Positions 25,594-35,400 of a stretch of DNA of 64,000 nt are shown here, piece by piece. Numbering within the stretch: the stretch's first letter is position 1; every line of letters starts with the position of its first letter. This stretch comes from JAIROC01 sp031553535. GTDB taxonomy: Bacteria > Bacteroidota > Bacteroidia > Bacteroidales > WCHB1-69. Both the position numbers and the translations under genes were made by a program. Location: positions 1-64,000 of the forward strand of contig JAVBLM010000010.1 of assembly GCA_031553535.1 (NCBI GenBank), in the 5' to 3' direction. The notes beneath the pieces were generated by a model. That model saw nothing but the letters and a program-made list of their open reading frames with translations. It did no database searches and had not been told where the DNA came from.

Positions 25594-26610
25594 ATGCTAA
25601 ATATGAAAAACATACAAATAAAGATTTACCTTATGATATCATTATTAGGAATATCACTTTATTCTTGTATTAAAAACCCTACAGAACATTCCAATGATTA
25701 CCAGGGAAACTTTGATGCCCTATGGAATATTATAGACACCCGCTACTGCTATCTGGAATATAAAGGTATTGACTGGAACTATATGTATGAAAAATACAAT
25801 ACACAAGTTAACAAACAAAAAACAGACATGGAGTTTTTTGACCTGTTAAGCAATATGCTGGCAGAGTTACAAGACGGACATGTTAACTTATATTCCAGTT
25901 TTAACACCAGCCGTTATTGGAACTGGTATATGGATTACCCTTCTAATTTTGATTCCGATCTTATTTATTCAGATAAATATTTAGGAACACAATATAAAAT
26001 CGCAGGAGGGTTTAATTATGAAAAAATTGATAGCGGCCGGATCGGATATATGTACTATGGAGATTTCACAGCAGCATTTAGTAATGAAAACATTGCATAT
26101 ATCTTCGAATATTTCAAAAATTGTTCCGGCTTAATTATAGATGTACGCGACAATGGAGGAGGAAGCCTTGACCTTTCCGAGCAACTGGCTTCTTATTTCT
26201 TTAGCCAGACAACCCATACCGGCTATATCTGTCATAAAACCGGGTCCGGGCATTCTGATTTCTCGAAACCGTCAGCAACAAATACGATGGCTAATGTAGC
26301 CGTACAATGGAAAAAACCTGTCGCCATACTTACCAACAGAATGTCTTTCAGTGCCACTAATGACTTTGTTAACAGGATGAAAAATGCCCCCAAATCCATT
26401 ATAATAGGAGATAAAACCGGAGGTGGAGGGGGCATGCCATTTTCCAGTGAACTTCCCAACGGATGGATGATCCGCTTTTCGGCATGCCCTATGTTCGATT
26501 TAAACATGAATCATATTGAATGGGGAATCGATCCCGATATGTTTGTGAACCTGGATCCCAATAGCAACAGCGATGCAATCATTGATACTGCTATATCTCA
26601 ATTAAAATAA
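25594..26610 (+). CDS. S41-family peptidase lipoprotein
   Basis: 338 residues. A lipobox LYSC near residue 25 predicts a lipoprotein. The S41 (C-terminal processing protease-like) domain shows LSNMLAELQDGHVNLYS, the substrate-binding GLIIDVRDNGGGSLDLSEQLA, the nucleophile region NRMSFSATNDFVNRMKN and IIGDKTGGGGG with the basic partner. PDZ sequence is not obvious. It probably cleaves peptides or proteins in the periplasm or at the outer membrane. AGAGGG at 25579-25584 supports the start. Paired with the DUF3316-like gene. Confidence 0.88.
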   Translation: MLNMKNIQIKIYLMISLLGISLYSCIKNPTEHSNDYQGNFDALWNIIDTRYCYLEYKGIDWNYMYEKYNTQVNKQKTDMEFFDLLSNMLAELQDGHVNLYSSFNTSRYWNWYMDYPSNFDSDLIYSDKYLGTQYKIAGGFNYEKIDSGRIGYMYYGDFTAAFSNENIAYIFEYFKNCSGLIIDVRDNGGGSLDLSEQLASYFFSQTTHTGYICHKTGSGHSDFSKPSATNTMANVAVQWKKPVAILTNRMSFSATNDFVNRMKNAPKSIIIGDKTGGGGGMPFSSELPNGWMIRFSACPMFDLNMNHIEWGIDPDMFVNLDPNSNSDAIIDTAISQLK

Positions 26611-26658
26611 ATCTCTATTGTATAATTAATCCCGAACTCCGGATCCAAATTCTGTTTC

Positions 26659-26880
26659 CTAATCCTTAGGCTCTGTTTCTGAAACGCCTACTCCCGGCAC
26701 CATAACATCATCCAGGCATTTATTTTCGGCCATGGCTGTTGTGCTATAATCCGAATTATCATCAATCCGGAATGACTCATCTATCGGTTTAGAGTTACTT
26801 GTACATTGATTACTGGGATATACATCATTTATATCTTTTCTGCTCTCTTTTTTAGTATCCGATTTTTTTGTTTTCATCAC
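26659..26880 (-). CDS. Small hydrophilic protein, unknown
   Basis: 73 residues, highly charged at the N-terminus (MMKTKKSDTKKESRKDIND) with no membrane segment or known domain. It ends VPGVGVSETEPKD. Composition is consistent with a short soluble protein but could be chance. No operon partner. Confidence 0.4.
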   Translation of the reverse strand: MMKTKKSDTKKESRKDINDVYPSNQCTSNSKPIDESFRIDDNSDYSTTAMAENKCLDDVMVPGVGVSETEPKD

Positions 26881-27313
26881 TTACTATTTTAAATTTAATC
26901 CAACAATTTCAATTATAACATTTCCGGCAACAAATTGTTTTATTTAAAAAGGGAAAAAATATATCTATGGTTAATCGACTATTTTATAGTAGAGCGAATT
27001 ATTATCCGACTTAGAGACCAAGAAAAAGGTTATCTTTGCCGAATCTGTTTTCATCTATCAGAAAATTTACAACTATCTATTAACAAGAAATTTCATATTA
27101 AAGAAAGAATTAATCATATGAGCAAAAGAGGATGAAATATGCTATATGATTTATTATATACACATCATGCATTAATACTCCGTATTATATAAATCCGTTA
27201 ATTTCTAAAATTAATTATTCTGGATACAAATAGCTTTTCATAGCTATCTTACAAACACTTTTTCTAACAATAAATAGAGAAATAACAACGTTTTATTCGA
27301 TTAAGAGGAAAAT
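26881..27313. other. Intergenic region before uvrA; one promoter-like box
   Basis: Contains an exact TAnnTTTG match, TATCTTTG at 27031-27038, which would give a ~275-nt leader before uvrA. A short frame at 26935-27135 has no coding character. AAGAGGAAAAT just before 27314 supplies the uvrA ribosome-binding site. No riboswitch-like folding was recognised. Confidence 0.4.
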
Positions 27314-30109
27314 ATGGACAAGGATAAAATAATTCTCAAAGGAATACAAGTCAATAATTTAAAAAATATAGATATCGAGATCCCGAGGGATCAAATAGTT
27401 GTAGTAACAGGATTATCGGGAAGCGGGAAGTCTTCCTTGGTATTTGACACAATTTATGCGGAAGGCCAACGGCGTTATATCGAAAGCCTGAACGCTTATG
27501 CCCGGCAATTTCTGGGCAAAATCCGTAAACCGACAATCGAAATGGTTCAAGGGATTCCACCGGCAATTGCCATCGAACAAAAGATAGGATCGCGGAATCC
27601 ACGTTCTACATTAGGCACTTCTACAGAAATATACGAATATATAAAGTTATTATATGCCCGTTTGGGGAAGACATACTCCCCTGTCTCCGGCAAAGAAGTA
27701 AAACGAGACAGCGTAAGTGATGTTTTTGATTTCATTTTTAACCTGGATAAAGAATCCAAGATTGTCATACTCTCCCCTTTTTCCGAAACAGAAGACCGGA
27801 CGATACAACAACGTTTGGAAATATTTTTACATCAGGGATTCAGTAGATTGTACTACAATGATGAAATCATTTCCATTTCGGATTGTTTACAGCAAAAATT
27901 CTCCGGAAAAGAAACACTCTATTTACTAATCGACAGATGTACATTAGAAGATAGTGAAGAGAATAAAACCCGAATTAACGATTCTATCGAAACAGCATAT
28001 TTTGAAGGGGACGGATATTGTATCGTAGTCGAATACAATCAAAACGGAAAGATTAATAAGTATAACTTCTCCAACCGGTTCGAAGCCGATGGCATCACAT
28101 TCCGGAAACCCAGTGTAAACATGTTTACTTTCACCAATTCTTATGGTGCCTGTCCTGTATGCAATGGCATTGGAGAAGCAATCGGTATAGATCCCGATTT
28201 AGTCATTCCCGATAAGTCGCGGTCGGTATACGATGACGCTATCTCTCCCTGGAAAGGGGAAAAGATGAGTGAATTCAAACATGAGTTACTAAAGAATGCT
28301 TATAAGTTTGATTTCCCTATCTATAAACCTATCAGTGAACTATCAAAAAAAGAATATGATTTATTATGGTCCGGCAACAAATACTTTACCGGTATAAACA
28401 AATTCGTTAAATGGTTGGAAGAGAATATGTATAAAATCCAATATAGAGTTCTCTTATCCAGATATAAAGGAAAAACAACCTGCCCTGAATGCAGGGGATC
28501 CCGCTTAGGGAAAGATACCGATTATGTTAAAATCGCAGGCATGTCGATAACAGATGTTGCCTCTCTTCCGATAGAAGAATCTTTATTATTTTTCAACTCG
28601 TTAAAATTCAAAAATAAAGGGGAAACTACCGTTGCTTCATTCTTATTACAGGAGATAACCACACGGATTCAATTCTTATGTGACCTCGGTTTATCCTATC
28701 TTACTTTAAACCGGCCGTCTTCCACGCTTTCCGGAGGGGAATACCAACGTGTAAACCTGGCCACTTCGCTGGGGAGTAGCCTTGTAGGCTCATTGTATAT
28801 TTTAGATGAACCCAGCATAGGACTGCATAGCCTCGACACGCAACGGCTAACCTCTTTATTAAAGCATCTGCGTGATATCGGAAATACGGTATTGGTTGTA
28901 GAACACGACGAAGATATTATACGTGAAGCCGATTACGTGATTGATGTTGGGCCTTACGCCGGTCAACATGGGGGAAAGATTGTTTTTCAAGGCACATTCG
29001 ACCAATTGAAGAAAGATAAAAACAGCATTACCGCTGACTACATGAATGGCACAAAGAAAATAGAAATGCCGAAAGAACGGCGAAAGTTCAAGCATTCTAT
29101 CTGTATTAAAAATGCAAGCTTACATAATCTAAAACAAGTAGACGCGACGTTCCCGTTGGGTGTTTTCACGGCCGTCACCGGTGTTTCCGGAAGTGGAAAG
29201 TCATCCTTGATAAAAGGAGTATTATACCCCGAATTAAAACATTTACTGGAAGATGTTTTCCTGGCAAGGAGTAATAATTCGAGAATATCAGGAGATACCA
29301 AATGGGTCAAAAGTGTGGAATTTGTCGATCAGAATCCTATCGGCCGTTCCTCAAGATCGAATCCCGCTACCTACATCGGGGCATTTGATTTTATTCGTCA
29401 ACTCTATGCCGAACAACCGTTAGCAAAAACAAGAGGATATAAGCCCGGTTTCTTTTCCTTAAACGTAGAAGGAGGACGATGTGAGGTATGTCAGGGAGAA
29501 GGCAAAATAAAGATCGGCATGCAGTTCATGTCGGATGTTGAGATCATTTGTGATGAATGCAAGGGGGAACGCTATAAGGAAGAAGTGTTTGACATAAAGA
29601 TCAAAGAGAAAACAATTGCCGATATTTTAAGCTTATCTGTCGATGAGGCTATCGGTTTTTTCTCATCCGAATCCACAGGTCGTCTTTCAAAACATATCGT
29701 TACAACCATACAACCCTTACAAGACGTTGGGCTGGGTTATTTGCAACTCGGACAATCTTCTTCCTCCCTTTCAGGAGGAGAAGCACAGCGTATTAAACTA
29801 GCTTCCTTCTTAGGAAAAGCATCCGATACAAAAAGTACTATGTTTATTTTTGATGAGCCCACTACAGGACTTCATTATTATGACATACAAAAGCTTTATA
29901 AAACATTCGAACTTCTTGTAGAACAAGGACACACCGTAATTGTTATCGAACATAACCTGGAATTGATCAAATGTGCCGATTGGATAATAGATATCGGTCC
30001 GGGTAGTGGAAACAAGGGAGGTGAAATTGTTTTTGCGGGAACTCCTGAGGGATTAATCAAGTGCCCGGATTCTGTTACCGGAAAGTTTCTGAAAGAAAAA
30101 TTGAAATAG
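27314..30109 (+). CDS. uvrA: UvrA-type excinuclease ATPase
   Basis: 931 residues, full UvrA length. Two ABC ATPase halves carry Walker A motifs GLSGSGKSS (33-41) and GVSGSGKSS (about 624), and signatures LSGGEYQRVNLA and LSGGEAQRIKLA. Zinc-binding CPVC, CPEC and CEVC...CDEC pairs are intact. It recognises helix-distorting DNA damage and loads UvrB. Bacteroidales commonly have two uvrA paralogues, and this stand-alone gene, somewhat diverged at the insertion domain, may be the second copy. No uvrB or uvrC is nearby. Confidence 0.93.
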   Translation: MDKDKIILKGIQVNNLKNIDIEIPRDQIVVVTGLSGSGKSSLVFDTIYAEGQRRYIESLNAYARQFLGKIRKPTIEMVQGIPPAIAIEQKIGSRNPRSTLGTSTEIYEYIKLLYARLGKTYSPVSGKEVKRDSVSDVFDFIFNLDKESKIVILSPFSETEDRTIQQRLEIFLHQGFSRLYYNDEIISISDCLQQKFSGKETLYLLIDRCTLEDSEENKTRINDSIETAYFEGDGYCIVVEYNQNGKINKYNFSNRFEADGITFRKPSVNMFTFTNSYGACPVCNGIGEAIGIDPDLVIPDKSRSVYDDAISPWKGEKMSEFKHELLKNAYKFDFPIYKPISELSKKEYDLLWSGNKYFTGINKFVKWLEENMYKIQYRVLLSRYKGKTTCPECRGSRLGKDTDYVKIAGMSITDVASLPIEESLLFFNSLKFKNKGETTVASFLLQEITTRIQFLCDLGLSYLTLNRPSSTLSGGEYQRVNLATSLGSSLVGSLYILDEPSIGLHSLDTQRLTSLLKHLRDIGNTVLVVEHDEDIIREADYVIDVGPYAGQHGGKIVFQGTFDQLKKDKNSITADYMNGTKKIEMPKERRKFKHSICIKNASLHNLKQVDATFPLGVFTAVTGVSGSGKSSLIKGVLYPELKHLLEDVFLARSNNSRISGDTKWVKSVEFVDQNPIGRSSRSNPATYIGAFDFIRQLYAEQPLAKTRGYKPGFFSLNVEGGRCEVCQGEGKIKIGMQFMSDVEIICDECKGERYKEEVFDIKIKEKTIADILSLSVDEAIGFFSSESTGRLSKHIVTTIQPLQDVGLGYLQLGQSSSSLSGGEAQRIKLASFLGKASDTKSTMFIFDEPTTGLHYYDIQKLYKTFELLVEQGHTVIVIEHNLELIKCADWIIDIGPGSGNKGGEIVFAGTPEGLIKCPDSVTGKFLKEKLK

Positions 30110-30112
30110 TTA

Positions 30113-30240
30113 ATTACAGAAGTTACGCAAGTTACAAGAAGTTATAGAAATAGTGATTAGTGGTTAATTTCTGTATTTTATCACTTTTATCTACTTTATC
30201 GATTTTATGCTTGTTGCTTGTTGCATTTTAATTCATTGAT
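30113..30240. repeat. Partial copy of dispersed element B
   Basis: ACAGAAGTTACGCAAGTTAC, AGTGATTAGTGG and the TTTTATCTACTTTATCG segment match one half of the 23004-23304 element. The other half is missing. Confidence 0.5.
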
Positions 30241-30443
30241 TTCCTATTTATTAAAAACCATTATTTATCTCCAGGCAACAAAAATGATTACTTTGGCGTC
30301 TAATAGGTAAATACGATCTATATTTTTAAATTTACTAGTACTTGTATTTATAAAGAACGAAAAACTATAAGTTAAAAACTACATCTCAGATAGAATATAC
30401 TTAATTCAGTTCAGTCCAATTCTCAATTATGTATTATTTAGCA

Positions 30444-30480
30444 GAGGCTGCCGAAAAAGCAAAGGCAGCCTCATTTCTTT
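30444..30480 (+). terminator. Possible terminator hairpin
   Basis: GAGGCTGCC and GGCAGCCTC form a perfect 9-bp stem with an 11-nt loop, followed by ATTTCTTT. It lies 335 bp past uvrA and uses the same GGCTGCC/GGCAGCC stem as the terminator after the giant gene at 43361. The surrounding 30241-30638 contains nothing else I can identify. Confidence 0.45.
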
Positions 30481-30638
30481 CGTGGATTAGTAAGCAATAC
30501 CGATAGAGATAAAGCGAATAAAATCAACAACCTCAACGAAACGAATATTTACATGCTTGTCCGAAAGATTCCCAACTTTGGGTAAGATTCATGTAGAGTT
30601 ATTGTTAATTTTTTATTATATTTGTACTTTATTTAAAA

Positions 30639-32291
30639 ATGATTACTGAAATGAAACGAAAAACTATCATATTGATTTCCCTCTTTGTATTATGTATTTA
30701 TCCGATATGTTATGGAAATGCTAATACAAAAGAATACTGTAAAGAACTTTTAGGTCTGGCAAAAGAAGAATATCTTAATAAGAATTATACAAAATCATTG
30801 GAAATATTTACGAAAGCAAAGATCTTATCAAAAGATAATAATTGGAATGATTTACAAGCAAGCACATTAAATGGAATGGGTATTGTTTATTCCGAAATAC
30901 TAGATTATGAAAAAGCAATAGACTGTTTTTTAGAATCTTATAAAATTGCCGTAAAAGAATCGGATCAACATAGCGAAATCTCTATTTTAAATAATATCTC
31001 TCATATATATATGGTTAATGGCGAAATAGAAAAAGCCAGAGAATATGTCCGCAAAGCATACAAAATAGCCAAACAACTGAAAGATACTGTGATGATGGGA
31101 AGATACGCTTCAAATCTGATTAAAATTGCAAATGAGATGAATGATTTTAGTCAGGCGGAGGAATATGCAGATATTGCTATCGAATTAACAAGTCAGATAC
31201 ATGATACCTTAACATTACTTTCTGCAAAATTAAGTAAAGCTGATTATTTATACCGGAAAAAAGAATACGATGCGGCAGAGCAATTGGCAATAAAAACCCT
31301 GGATCAATTTGGCGACTTTAAGGATAATGATTTACTGGCAAATGTATTCTTATTACTTTCCCAGATCTGTCAACAAAAAGGAAATCTGCAAAAAGCGATT
31401 GAGTATGCAAATAACTCTTTGAGTAAATGTCCAAAATTACCTATAAGAATGGACATATATAGTCAATTGTCTGATTTGCATTCTGAGAATAATTCTCCCT
31501 TTTTGGCTCTACAATATAAAGATTCTTTATTATTCGCAAAAGATTCTCTGGCAAAAATAAATGATAAGAGCCAGATCATGAATCGTCAAATACAGTTCGA
31601 TTTGATTAATTCCGAAAAAAAGCTGGAAGAAAATAAGATAAAACAAAAAGCGGAACGTACCATTTTTATATTCCTGATTGTTTTTATTTTTATTCTTTCC
31701 TTAATACTAATATGGGTATTCCGTATTCAATCAATAAAAAACAAACAGCGTAAAATAATCACCGAACTCAAACTGAAAGAAGAAAAGAATGAAAAACTAT
31801 TACTTACACAACAACTCAACGAAGAGAAAATATTAGCATTATTGGAACAAGCACGTCTAAACAATGAAATAGATACAAAAAACAGGCAACTTATCAGCAA
31901 AGCATTATCCCAGTCAAATCGAAATGAACTTATTAAAGACATTATTAAAACACTTTCAAAGATCACTCCTGAAAATGTTGATTCGGTATTGCGAATAGTG
32001 GTTGGGCAATTGAAAACCCAATTAAAAGAATCTGCAAAAGATGAAGGATTGTTTGTTTATTTCGAACAGGTAAATCCTGTCTTTTTATCGGCTTTGAAAA
32101 AACAACAGCCCAACCTGTCTGCAAATGATGTCCGGTTACTTTCTTTTTTCTATCTAAATTTGAACACAAAAGAGATCGCTACCTTGTTAAATATATTGCC
32201 GGATTCCTTGAAAAAGAAAAAACAACGCCTTGCAAGTAAACTGGGTGTAGAAACAGGGGATTTGTATAAATATTTAGCAAACTTATCGTAA
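30639..32291 (+). CDS. TPR membrane regulator with C-terminal LuxR-like helix-turn-helix
   Basis: 550 residues. A signal or anchor segment (about 8-25) is followed by periplasmic tetratricopeptide repeats (about 35-330: AKILSKDNNWNDLQASTLNG, ILNNISHIYMVNGEIEKAREY). A transmembrane helix (about 343-366, FIFLIVFIFILSLILIWVF), a cytoplasmic coiled coil (about 370-430) and a C-terminal LuxR-like DNA-binding domain (LSANDVRLLSFFYLNLNTKE, IATLLN, KKKKQRLASKLGV) complete it. The architecture is common in Bacteroidetes. It lies immediately upstream of the giant surface-protein gene and may control it. This link is inference. Confidence 0.82.
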   Translation: MITEMKRKTIILISLFVLCIYPICYGNANTKEYCKELLGLAKEEYLNKNYTKSLEIFTKAKILSKDNNWNDLQASTLNGMGIVYSEILDYEKAIDCFLESYKIAVKESDQHSEISILNNISHIYMVNGEIEKAREYVRKAYKIAKQLKDTVMMGRYASNLIKIANEMNDFSQAEEYADIAIELTSQIHDTLTLLSAKLSKADYLYRKKEYDAAEQLAIKTLDQFGDFKDNDLLANVFLLLSQICQQKGNLQKAIEYANNSLSKCPKLPIRMDIYSQLSDLHSENNSPFLALQYKDSLLFAKDSLAKINDKSQIMNRQIQFDLINSEKKLEENKIKQKAERTIFIFLIVFIFILSLILIWVFRIQSIKNKQRKIITELKLKEEKNEKLLLTQQLNEEKILALLEQARLNNEIDTKNRQLISKALSQSNRNELIKDIIKTLSKITPENVDSVLRIVVGQLKTQLKESAKDEGLFVYFEQVNPVFLSALKKQQPNLSANDVRLLSFFYLNLNTKEIATLLNILPDSLKKKKQRLASKLGVETGDLYKYLANLS

Positions 32292-32438
32292 TTCTTCAAT
32301 AATCAAAGACAATTAAAACTTTATTTATTTTATATTTTCAGTTCAAGAATAATTTCCGGTTAAAATGTCCTCTATTCTTCTCCCTTTTGTCCTCTTTTTG
32401 TCCCCTACCCTTATTTTAAGATATTCACTTAATTGATT

Positions 32439-32446
32439 TATTTTTG
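32439..32446 (+). promoter_or_regulatory. -7 promoter box of the giant surface-protein gene
   Basis: TATTTTTG matches TAnnTTTG. It overlaps a possible TTG start at 32444, so translation must begin further on, at the ATG at 32474. No matching -33 element was identified. Confidence 0.45.
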
Positions 32447-32473
32447 TTCTATAATTTTAAACAAAAGTGTACA

Positions 32474-35400
32474 ATGAAAAAGTATTTGTTTTTTTGCCTG
32501 GGAGTTTTACTCTCTCTACAGAACAGTTATTCTCAAATCGTATTATTTGCCAATGAAAATTTTGATGGAAATACGATTAGTTTATTCCCCTCTTCTACTT
32601 CCTCTTGGAAAATAGACGCTAATTATTATACGAGCAGTCCGAATTCATATTTAGGTGTGATACCTAATATGGTTGGAGACTCCATTATTTTATCTACACC
32701 TCCTTATGATTTCTATAAAGACGGTTATTCTGAGGTTTATCTTCAGTTTAAACATATTTGTAAGATATCACCTCAGGATATTCTGCGTATAGAATATAAA
32801 ATAGGAGGATCGATATGGCAACCGATACCGGCTGATGCTTATACCGGTATGTCGTCGAAATATATTACTTCAGGGGGCTTCAATGCGAACAGTTACCCTG
32901 AATGGATCCCAAACGACAGTCTTGTCCGTCCCGATAATGATTCATGGTGGAGAGCAGAATCTTTCGACATGAGTTATTACGTTGGAAAAGAGTCTTCCGT
33001 AGAATTCCGGTTTATTCTTAAACATGGTAAAGCCGAAGGAACTCAAATATCGTATGGATGGTTGTTGGATGATTTTGAGATAATCGCATCTACCTATAAG
33101 GTAAAAGCTCCCATTGTTGAGTTTATTGCCCCATTGGTAAAAGACACAGTGCATAGTGCCGGCCCATGGAACATTAATGCCAAAGTAAAAACACAAACAC
33201 TTGCCCGCATTGAAACGCCCCGGTTGGTTTATTCTGCAACCAATAATGGAGGACATATTAAAACGGATTCCGTATTAATGATCAATGTATCGGGAGATTC
33301 GTTATGGCAAGGGACAATCCCTCAATTTGAGACAGGGACAAAAGTTCATTATTCAATTAGAGGTAAGGATACAACCGGTAATTATGCAGACATATCTGAC
33401 GAATATTATATAGAAAAGAAAACAGAAAGTATTATAGAATTCGGTAAACAGTTTTACTTTTCAGCTGTAGATACCATGGCGAACAACAATAATAACAATT
33501 CGGTATTTAATGTTTTATCACCGAGCAGTTGGTCACGTACATTGTATCTGAACTCCGAACTGGTAGGAGACATTTCTCCAACAGAGGAAACCTTTATTAC
33601 AAAAATAGCATGGTATTCTTCGTCACTAACAAATTATACAAAAACCGATATCTCCGTGTTCCTGGAAGCAACAACTAATACAACTACACCTACACAATAC
33701 ATTGATCCCAGAACCAATACCTCCAGTCTGGTATATAAAGGGAGCATGACTACTAAGGAAGGATGGAATGAATTAACGTTAACAAAACCATTTTCCTTGC
33801 CTGCAGGAAGTAATTTATTAGTATATGTAGAAGACCAATCGGGAACTCAATTATCAGGAACTACCTTTTATTGGAAAGTACAAAATACGGGAACAGCAGT
33901 AAACAGATGTGTGTATTCTACAACAACTACTTATGCTTATACTGCGAGAAATGCTATTATGCGTTGCACTGTAGGAGATAAGATAAATTTTGATACAAAT
34001 TCTGTTGCTTTGGTTTCTATTGACAATCCTACTCCTGCCGCTATACTGGCAGGACAGCTAAATCCTATTGTAGTTACCATTCAAAATAAAGGAGACAAGA
34101 ATTTGGATTCCGCCACTATTTATTGGACCGTAAACGGAGGAAATGTCAATCAACATGTGTGGAAAGGAAATCTATCCTGGGATATATTATCCCAAGATAC
34201 AATCGGGTATTTTACTCCTCAGGTAGATGGGTTTGATTCTTTGGTTGTCTGGGTTTCCATGCCCAATGGAAAGGCAGATTCCGTTACATACGACGATACA
34301 CTGAGCCTTGTTGTTTATGGATGTACTCAGCCGTTGGAAGGCAACTATGCGGTTGGCAAGGAAGGGCATTTCCCTTCAATAGATGCTGCTTTGTACGCCA
34401 TAAACAATTGTGGTGTTAACGGCAATGTTGTATTGGAAATGATTACCGGTGAATACCCGAACCGGACATTCTCTGACTTCGGATCGGTAATGGGGGCTTA
34501 TACATTAACGATAACATCCAAGGCGGGTCATAAAGATAGCGTAGTGTTTAAATCCGCATCTTCCAAACCGGGAATTGTATTGGAAAATGTAAGAAACCTC
34601 TCATTTGAGGCCATTACAGTTGATGCAAGGAATGGGAAACACGGTATTCAGTTCCTGAATGGCTGTACCAATATTGTTGTTAACAATTGTAATATATTGA
34701 TAGATTCCGTTTCTACCTCGTATTCCTCAGCAGATGTACAATACGGAGCAATATACAAAGGCGATGCTGTATACAAAATGGACAGTATCCGTATTACGAA
34801 CAATCTATTGGAAGGTGGTTACTCCGGTATCTATCTCAATGGCAACAGCTCGAATTATATCTATAATATTGATATAAGCAACAATATTATTTCTTCCCAA
34901 TATAGATATGGAATAGTAACATTTTATACAGATGATATAAATATTAATTCGAATGAGGTGCTAAGCAGAAGTAACAACATCGGTACTACGTGGGATGCCA
35001 TACATGTAGAATATAATATCGGAAATATTGTAGGAAATAAAATACGTCAACGAAATGAATTAATATCTACCCCTATGGGAATTGTATTAAGATATTATAA
35101 CAATACGACAATATCCCAACCTATGGGATTGGTTGCTAATAACGAAATTATCATCGGTACAACAGGTACTACTGCTACTTATAGGGGAATATCTACCGAA
35201 TCTTCCAATGCCCGGTTCCTTCATAATTCTATTTATGTAGCAGGAAACGGTAATGGAAGAGGAATCGAAGTGGCAGACAATGCTGTAGATGTGGAAATAC
35301 AAAACAACAATATTGTTGCAACGGCACAGAATGCACATCCTGTATATCTTTCAGGGATAAATTATTTATCACGCCGGAACATCAACTCCAATAATTATTC

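Noticed and set aside
26935..27135. Small frame before uvrA
   Set aside because: It has no ribosome-binding site, no recognisable domain and contains a promoter-like box.
30444..30480. Hairpin as uvrA terminator
   Set aside because: It is 335 bp downstream of uvrA with only a weak T run. I kept it at low confidence and do not assign it to uvrA.
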